DNA from: Corynebacterium jeikeium
GTDB lineage: Bacteria; Actinomycetota; Actinomycetes; Mycobacteriales; Mycobacteriaceae
Assembly: GCA_003955985.1 (NCBI GenBank)
Contig: CP033784.1
Span: 1,116,001 to 1,180,000 of the forward strand
Length of the DNA: 64,000 bases
Direction: 5' to 3'
A program made the translations under genes and the position numbers. Below the pieces are notes generated by a model. It was not told the DNA's origin. It saw only the letters and a program-made list of their open reading frames with translations, and made no database searches. Shown one piece after another: positions 57,902-64,000 of the stretch (the first letter of the stretch is position 1; each line of letters starts with the position of its first letter).

Positions 57902-60313
57902 ATGACAACCGATGACCAGCCTTCTCACGCTTTTTCGGTAACGCGCACTACGCTTGCCGACGGTCGCGAGCTAATCTACTTCGACGATGAACCGGACTAT
58001 GTCTCGGGCAAAAAGACTCGAAAGTTAACCGACGAACGTGATTTGCCACAGGCGATTACGGAGTCGGAGCTGCGCCAAGATCCGCTGACAGGTGATTGGT
58101 ACTGCTACGCGGCGCACCGCATGAACCGCACCTTTATGCCTCCTGCTGGTGAGAACCCACTAGCTCCGACGCTGCCGGAACAACTTCCCACAGAGGTGCC
58201 TGCCAGTGACTACGACGTGGTGGTTTTTGAAAACCGCTTCCCTTCGCTTTCCATGCACATGGAAGTTCCGGATGACTTTGCCCAAACTGTCGACGGCGCC
58301 GAGATTTTCCCGCGGAAGCCGGCCTTGGCTCGGTGCGAGGTTGTCTGCTTTACCCCGAATGTTTCGGACTCCTTCCGGGATCTGACCTTTACTCGTGCTC
58401 GCACCGTTATTGAAGCGTGGGCGCACCGCACTGCGGAACTCAGCAAGCTCGAAGGTGTGAGGTTGGTGTTCCCCTTTGAAAACAGGGGCAAGGAAATTGG
58501 GGTAACGCTGCAGCATCCTCATGGGCAGATTTACTCGTACCCGTATCTGCCCCCACGTGCGGCAGCCATTGTTTCACGCGCGAAAGCCCACTTCGAAACC
58601 ACCGGTCGTGACCTCTTTGAGGATGTCCTGGAGGCCGAAAAGGCTTCAGGTCGACGGATCATCGCAGAAGGGGAGTACTTCACCGCATTCGTCCCAGCTG
58701 CAGCTAAGTGGCCAGTCGAAGTCATGATTATGGCTAACCGCGCTGTCGGTAGTTTTCAGGAGCTGACCGATGCGGAGAAGGACGAACTGACAGCAATGTA
58801 CCTTGACCTGCTGCGACGTATTGACCGATTCTTCCCCGGCATCGACAAAACGCCGTACATCGCAGCATGGAACCAAGCTCCGGTAGGCGAGGATCACCAG
58901 TTTGGCCGCCTCCACCTGCAGCTCTATTCCATGATGCGCTCTGCAGGACGCATGAAGTTCCTCGCGGGTTCAGAGTCCGGGCAAGGAGCCTGGATTTCGG
59001 ACACGACCCCGGAGGCAATCGCTGACCGCTTCCGGGAAGTTGGCCAGACTCGCTGGCTTCCCACTCGCTCCCATAAACAGGCGGTATCTGACGTAACTGA
59101 GCAATTCCGCCGCAGTTTCGGTTCGGAACCACAGGGCGTCTTCCGCGCCCCAGGCAGAGTCAACCTGATTGGCGAGCATGTCGATTATGCCGGTGGTATC
59201 TGTCTGCCATTCGCGTTGGCACAGAGTACTTTCGCAGCGGTGGGTGCCCAGGCTGCTGGTGACTCGTGGACAGTGCGAGTTGTTTCGGACTTGATGGACA
59301 AGGACGACGCCGCAGACGGTGACAAGCCGGTTGCTATCGCAATGTCCGATGTCGGTCCGAACTCTCCTGCAAATTGGACGGGATACGCAGTTGGCACTAT
59401 CTGGGCTATGCGTGAGGCAGGGCTGTTGCCCGCGGATTGTCCAAGCCTTGACATTGCGATTTCCTCCGATGTTCCGATCGGTTCCGGGCTCTCCAGCTCC
59501 GCCGCTCTGGAGTGTTCTGTCGGCGTTGCAGCCTTTGAGCTCGTCCACGGGCGCGCACCAAACGATGAAGAGCAGCAGGGAATTGTTGAGGCGGCTATCC
59601 GCGCAGAAAATGAGGTCATTGGTGCCTCTACCGGCGGTCTGGATCAGCGTATTTCCATCAAGGGCAAGGAAAACCACGCACTGGTCATTGATTTTGCGAA
59701 GAGTTCTGACCAGCTTGTAAAGGCTGCTTTCGCAGACGAGGACCTAGAGGTTTTGGTAATCAACACCAACGTTCGGCATAGTCTCTCGGATGGTCAGTAT
59801 GCGACGCGTCGCGGAATCATCGATGCCGTGACAAATGGTCTTGGGGTATCTGATTTCCGCGGTCTGGATGATGCAGTTGGTGCTGCTATCAATTGGGCGA
59901 AGGAGAACGTCCCAGCTGAGGCAGATAGGGATCAATGGGTTGATACCGTGGCGCGCCGAGTACGTCACGTTGTTACCGAAATTGACCGGACGGCACAGGC
60001 GATTGAAAAGCTTTCCGAGGGGGACTTCGAGGCCTTTGGCACGTTGATGGTGGTAAGCCATCTTTCGCTGAGGAATGACTACGAAGTTTCCTGTCCAGAG
60101 CTGGATCTTGCTGTGGACGTAGCGCTTGAGCAGGGGGCGCTTGGTGCCCGAATGACTGGCGGTGGCTTTGGCGGCAGTGCCATTGCGCTGCTGCCACACG
60201 ACCGTGTCAGTGCTGCAGCGAATGCAGTTGCGTCGGCCTTCCGTGACAGAGGAATGCCGGAACCGGAGTTTTTCGTTGGAAATCCCGGGCCGGGAGCAAG
60301 CCGCCTAGTTTAG
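57902..60313 (+). CDS. galTK: Fused galactose-1-phosphate uridylyltransferase and galactokinase (GalT-GalK)
   Basis: 803 residues in one uninterrupted frame. Residues 1 to about 395 are GalT: the active-site HPHGQ at 205-209 and ENRFPSLSMH (about 106-115), then NQAPVGEDHQFGRLHLQ. Residues from about 400 on are GalK: GRVNLIGEHVDYAGG (about 418-432), PIGSGLSSSAALE for ATP binding and GARMTGGGFGG. Together they turn galactose, ATP and UDP-glucose into UDP-galactose and glucose-1-phosphate. AAGGAG lies 6 nt before ATG 57902. No galE is visible nearby. Separate enzymes are usual; this fusion is uncommon. Confidence 0.95.
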   Translation: MTTDDQPSHAFSVTRTTLADGRELIYFDDEPDYVSGKKTRKLTDERDLPQAITESELRQDPLTGDWYCYAAHRMNRTFMPPAGENPLAPTLPEQLPTEVPASDYDVVVFENRFPSLSMHMEVPDDFAQTVDGAEIFPRKPALARCEVVCFTPNVSDSFRDLTFTRARTVIEAWAHRTAELSKLEGVRLVFPFENRGKEIGVTLQHPHGQIYSYPYLPPRAAAIVSRAKAHFETTGRDLFEDVLEAEKASGRRIIAEGEYFTAFVPAAAKWPVEVMIMANRAVGSFQELTDAEKDELTAMYLDLLRRIDRFFPGIDKTPYIAAWNQAPVGEDHQFGRLHLQLYSMMRSAGRMKFLAGSESGQGAWISDTTPEAIADRFREVGQTRWLPTRSHKQAVSDVTEQFRRSFGSEPQGVFRAPGRVNLIGEHVDYAGGICLPFALAQSTFAAVGAQAAGDSWTVRVVSDLMDKDDAADGDKPVAIAMSDVGPNSPANWTGYAVGTIWAMREAGLLPADCPSLDIAISSDVPIGSGLSSSAALECSVGVAAFELVHGRAPNDEEQQGIVEAAIRAENEVIGASTGGLDQRISIKGKENHALVIDFAKSSDQLVKAAFADEDLEVLVINTNVRHSLSDGQYATRRGIIDAVTNGLGVSDFRGLDDAVGAAINWAKENVPAEADRDQWVDTVARRVRHVVTEIDRTAQAIEKLSEGDFEAFGTLMVVSHLSLRNDYEVSCPELDLAVDVALEQGALGARMTGGGFGGSAIALLPHDRVSAAANAVASAFRDRGMPEPEFFVGNPGPGASRLV

Positions 60314-60341
60314 GCGGTATTCCCCCCGGTCTTGGGGGGGG
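60301..60341. terminator. Hairpins between galTK and the convergent MFS gene
   Basis: CCGCCTA-GTT-TAGGCGG overlaps the galTK stop, then CCCCCC-GGTCTT-GGGGGG. Neither is followed by a T-run, so termination efficiency is uncertain. Confidence 0.45.
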
Positions 60342-61808
60342 CTACTGTAATGCAATCTTCTTCCGCTGCGGCTTGAGCAGCGTGGTGAGGAAGATTAGCA
60401 CCACGGCAAATCCCGCGGCGGTAAACATCGCAATGCTATAGCCACGAATCAAGTCGTCGGCGGCAGGAGCTGCTGCACCAGTGCCGGACAGGCCAGTGGC
60501 AATAACAGCTGACAGCGCCACAAACAGTGCGGTACCGACAGCGCCGGCAACCTGCTGTAGCGTGTTCATGATTGCTGAGCCATCCGGGTAGAGGCGCTTC
60601 GGAAGATCACCAAGACCGAATGTGAACAGCGGAGTAAACAGCAGCCCCAGGCCAATCTCAAGGACGATGTGGCAGGCGACAATCCACCATAGCGGAGTCG
60701 ATGCTGAGATGAAGCCGAGCCCGAAAAGACCGAGGGCAAGGACAATGGAGCCGGGAATTGCCAGTGGGCGCGGACCATAGCTGTCAAAGAGCCGGCCGAC
60801 AGCCGGTCCCATCAGACCCATAACCAGTGGACCAGGCATCACAATCAAACCAATAGTCTTGACGTCGACACCTCGCAGATTGAGGTAGAGCGGCAAAATG
60901 ATGATCACACCGAACATCAGCATGAAACCAATGGTCAGAATGATTGTGGACAGCCTAAAGCTCTTTGTGCGGAAGGTTCGAAGATCCAGCAGAGCTCGGT
61001 TGTGCGGTGCCAAACGGCGCTGGCGCATGATGAAGAACACCAACAGCACGATGCCGACTGCGCACAGGATTCCGTCGATAAGCGAAAACTCTGCGCCTAC
61101 GCGGCTCAGCGCGTACACCAGCGGGCCGAATGCGCCGGCACTGAGGAACACCGAGAGGATATCGATGGGCTTCGCGGAGTTTTCCTCAATATTGGGAACG
61201 AGGATGACGCCCACTACCAGCACAATTAGGCCGAGCGGCAACATCGTGTCGAAAAGCGCATGCCAATTGTTATTGGCAATCTCCAGAATGAGACCGGAGA
61301 TGGTCGGTCCGATAGCAGGCGCGACAGCGATGACCACGCTCATTCGTCCCATCATGCGCCCGCGCTCATGCTCCGGTACTACGTTGAGCACCGTGGTCAT
61401 CAGCAGCGGCAGCAGCACTGCGGTACCGGACGCTTGGACAATGCGTGCGAGCAGAACGATCGCGAAGTTTGGCGCGAAAGCACCGATGAGAGTGCCCACG
61501 ACGAATAGTCCTTGACTGACCGCGAAAAGAATGCGGAACGGCACTGCCGAAATGAGAAATCCAGTGACCGGAATGACAACTGCCATGGTCAGTAGGAACG
61601 ATGTTGTCAGCCAGCCTGCGGTAGCTGCGCTGATTCCGAGGTCCGCCTTGACGACGGGAATTGCGACGCTCATGACCGTCTCGTTCAAGATAGCCATGAA
61701 TGCCGCAGCTAGTAGCACGTAAATGGCCATATAAGCACTTTTGGGCGCATCGGCCTGTGGTGCCTCCGAACTTGGGCTGAGTTCGGAATCTTCAGATTCA
61801 GAAACCAA
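60342..61808 (-). CDS. MFS drug exporter, DHA2 (14-span) family
   Basis: About 488 residues from TTG 61808 (GAAAGAGA about 6 nt upstream). Fourteen hydrophobic helices; AFMAILNETVMSVAIPVV and the motif GWLTTSFLLTMAVVIPVTGFL match DHA2 multidrug transporters such as LfrA/EmrB. ARIVQASGTAVLLPLL and the GPTISGLILE motif C point to a proton antiporter that exports drugs. The open frame to 61931 adds a Cys-rich peptide without family support. It is divergent from dapB. Confidence 0.9.
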   Translation of the reverse strand: MVSESEDSELSPSSEAPQADAPKSAYMAIYVLLAAAFMAILNETVMSVAIPVVKADLGISAATAGWLTTSFLLTMAVVIPVTGFLISAVPFRILFAVSQGLFVVGTLIGAFAPNFAIVLLARIVQASGTAVLLPLLMTTVLNVVPEHERGRMMGRMSVVIAVAPAIGPTISGLILEIANNNWHALFDTMLPLGLIVLVVGVILVPNIEENSAKPIDILSVFLSAGAFGPLVYALSRVGAEFSLIDGILCAVGIVLLVFFIMRQRRLAPHNRALLDLRTFRTKSFRLSTIILTIGFMLMFGVIIILPLYLNLRGVDVKTIGLIVMPGPLVMGLMGPAVGRLFDSYGPRPLAIPGSIVLALGLFGLGFISASTPLWWIVACHIVLEIGLGLLFTPLFTFGLGDLPKRLYPDGSAIMNTLQQVAGAVGTALFVALSAVIATGLSGTGAAAPAADDLIRGYSIAMFTAAGFAVVLIFLTTLLKPQRKKIALQ

Positions 61809-61970
61809 TTGAAGTCTCTTTCTATATATCGGTACAGAAATAGGTAATTGTCGAAGATATGGAATCTTAGCGCAACAAAAACCCCGTCGTAAGTCGACAA
61901 AAAGGCAAAGCGGACGGGGGCATTGGCACACAAGTTGGCCAACACATTCTAAGGTAAGGGAGAAAGATAA

Positions 61971-62747
<777 letters not shown>

Positions 62748-62767
62748 TGGCCGGGAGTTAACTGAAA

Positions 62768-63520
62768 ATGTCTGAAAATGTCACTCTCAAGGCGCAGCTA
62801 ATCGCCGCGACCAACTTCTTCCCGCCGGAGGACATCGACTTTGATACCGATGCCGATGGTGGGGAAGCATTGATTGAGTTCTCCGGCAGGGCTTGTTATG
62901 AAACGTGGGACAAGCCCAATCCACGAACGGCGACGAATAGGGGATATCTGCGACATGTGCTTGAGGTAGGCCACACCTCACTTTTTGAACACGCAAGTGC
63001 AAGCATCTATGTTCGTGGGCTGTCGCGCTCGTGTGCACATGAACTCACACGGCACCGCCACTTTTCCTTTTCGCAGTTGTCGCAGCGGTTTGTGCCGGCC
63101 AGTTCCAACAATGTTGTGGTTCCTCCCGCAATTGCGGAGGACCCGGATCTGTTGCGAGTTTTCGAAAGCGCGGTTGATCAGTCCCGTTTCGCCTATGGTG
63201 AGTTATTAGACGCACTGGAAGAGAAGTGGGCCGACGAGCCCAACGCTATCTTGCGGCGAAAGCAGGCACGCCAGGCAGCCCGGGCGGTTTTGCCCAATGC
63301 CACCGAAACTCGAATCGTGGTTACTGGTAATTTCCGGTCTTGGCGCCACTTCATTTCGATGCGTGCGACTGAGCATGCCGATGCTGAAATTCGGGAGTTG
63401 GCAGTGGCTTGCCTGCGGGAGCTGCAGCGCTGTGCTCCTGTTGCTTTTGGGGATTTTGAGATTAACACTCTGAAGGATGGGTCGGTCGTCGCGTCGAGTC
63501 CTTACGCCTTCGAGGGGTAA
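62768..63520 (+). CDS. thyX: Flavin-dependent thymidylate synthase
   Basis: 250 residues. It makes dTMP with FAD and methylene-tetrahydrofolate. The ThyX motif [11 protein letters not shown] (RHRX7S) is intact, with [15 protein letters not shown] and [18 protein letters not shown] 62768, with GGGAG upstream; a second in-frame ATG follows 9 nt later. It lies between dapB and dapA, the usual corynebacterial order. Confidence 0.97.
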   Translation: MSENVTLKAQLIAATNFFPPEDIDFDTDADGGEALIEFSGRACYETWDKPNPRTATNRGYLRHVLEVGHTSLFEHASASIYVRGLSRSCAHELTRHRHFSFSQLSQRFVPASSNNVVVPPAIAEDPDLLRVFESAVDQSRFAYGELLDALEEKWADEPNAILRRKQARQAARAVLPNATETRIVVTGNFRSWRHFISMRATEHADAEIRELAVACLRELQRCAPVAFGDFEINTLKDGSVVASSPYAFEG

Positions 63521-63572
63521 TCGCACGTACAGTGTGAAGATATAGTCGATTGAGATTTTTAAGAAAAGGTAG

Positions 63573-64000
<428 letters not shown>

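Overview
The window is a stretch of chromosome from a high-GC Gram-positive actinobacterium, almost certainly a Corynebacterium. The evidence is the gene order (rplS-lepB-rnhB-yraN-yifB-dprA-xerC-rpsB-tsf-pyrH-frr-cdsA-rlmN-rip-pbp-map, then proS-rimP-nusA-ylxR-infB-rbfA-truB-ribF-rpsO-pnp-dapB-thyX-dapA), a mycothione reductase, a malate:quinone oxidoreductase, a 4'-phosphopantetheinyl transferase of the PptT type, and an IS1249-like insertion sequence. IS1249 was described from C. xerosis, so a C. xerosis/C. amycolatum-like species is possible, but the species is not proven by what can be read here.

Layout. 1-4830: 3' part of tex, a membrane protein and a DUF222/HNH nuclease gene. 4970-10552: rplS, signal peptidase, RNase HII, DUF2469, YraN, YifB and DprA. 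10553-12165: a promoter, iron-box and terminator unit without a long ORF (candidate small RNA), then a complete IS1249-like element with 8-bp target duplication sitting 14 bp upstream of xerC. 12180-24725: xerC, an M23-like protein, rpsB-tsf, pyrH-frr-cdsA, rlmN, the site-2 protease, a lipoprotein penicillin-binding protein and map. The isoprenoid genes dxr and ispG, which usually flank the protease gene in relatives, are not there.

24729-35772: a cobalamin and redox block. It holds cobQ; mycothione reductase, a hydrolase and mqo; and an operon of a ChlI/ChlD-type chelatase gene, cobO, cobB, cobA and a small membrane protein. The chelatase gene is in two reading frames joined by a +1 shift at a CCC-CCT-TTC site. 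It most likely makes a short ATPase subunit and a long ATPase-VWA subunit from one gene by programmed frameshifting, and this is the most interesting feature of the window.

35769-54540: translation and RNA metabolism genes (yaaA, proS, rimP, nusA, ylxR, infB, rbfA, nrnA-like, truB, ribF, rpsO, pnp), with a MATE transporter and pptT between them. An array of 21-bp direct repeats lies just upstream of the pnp promoter. 54698-60313: a galactose utilisation block (galM, sodium/solute symporter, small membrane protein and a fused GalT-GalK enzyme) inserted between pnp and dapB. 60342-64000: an MFS exporter, dapB, thyX and the start of dapA.

Many starts look leaderless (a -10 hexamer 7-8 nt before the start codon), as is common in corynebacteria. 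No tRNA, rRNA or CRISPR was seen.
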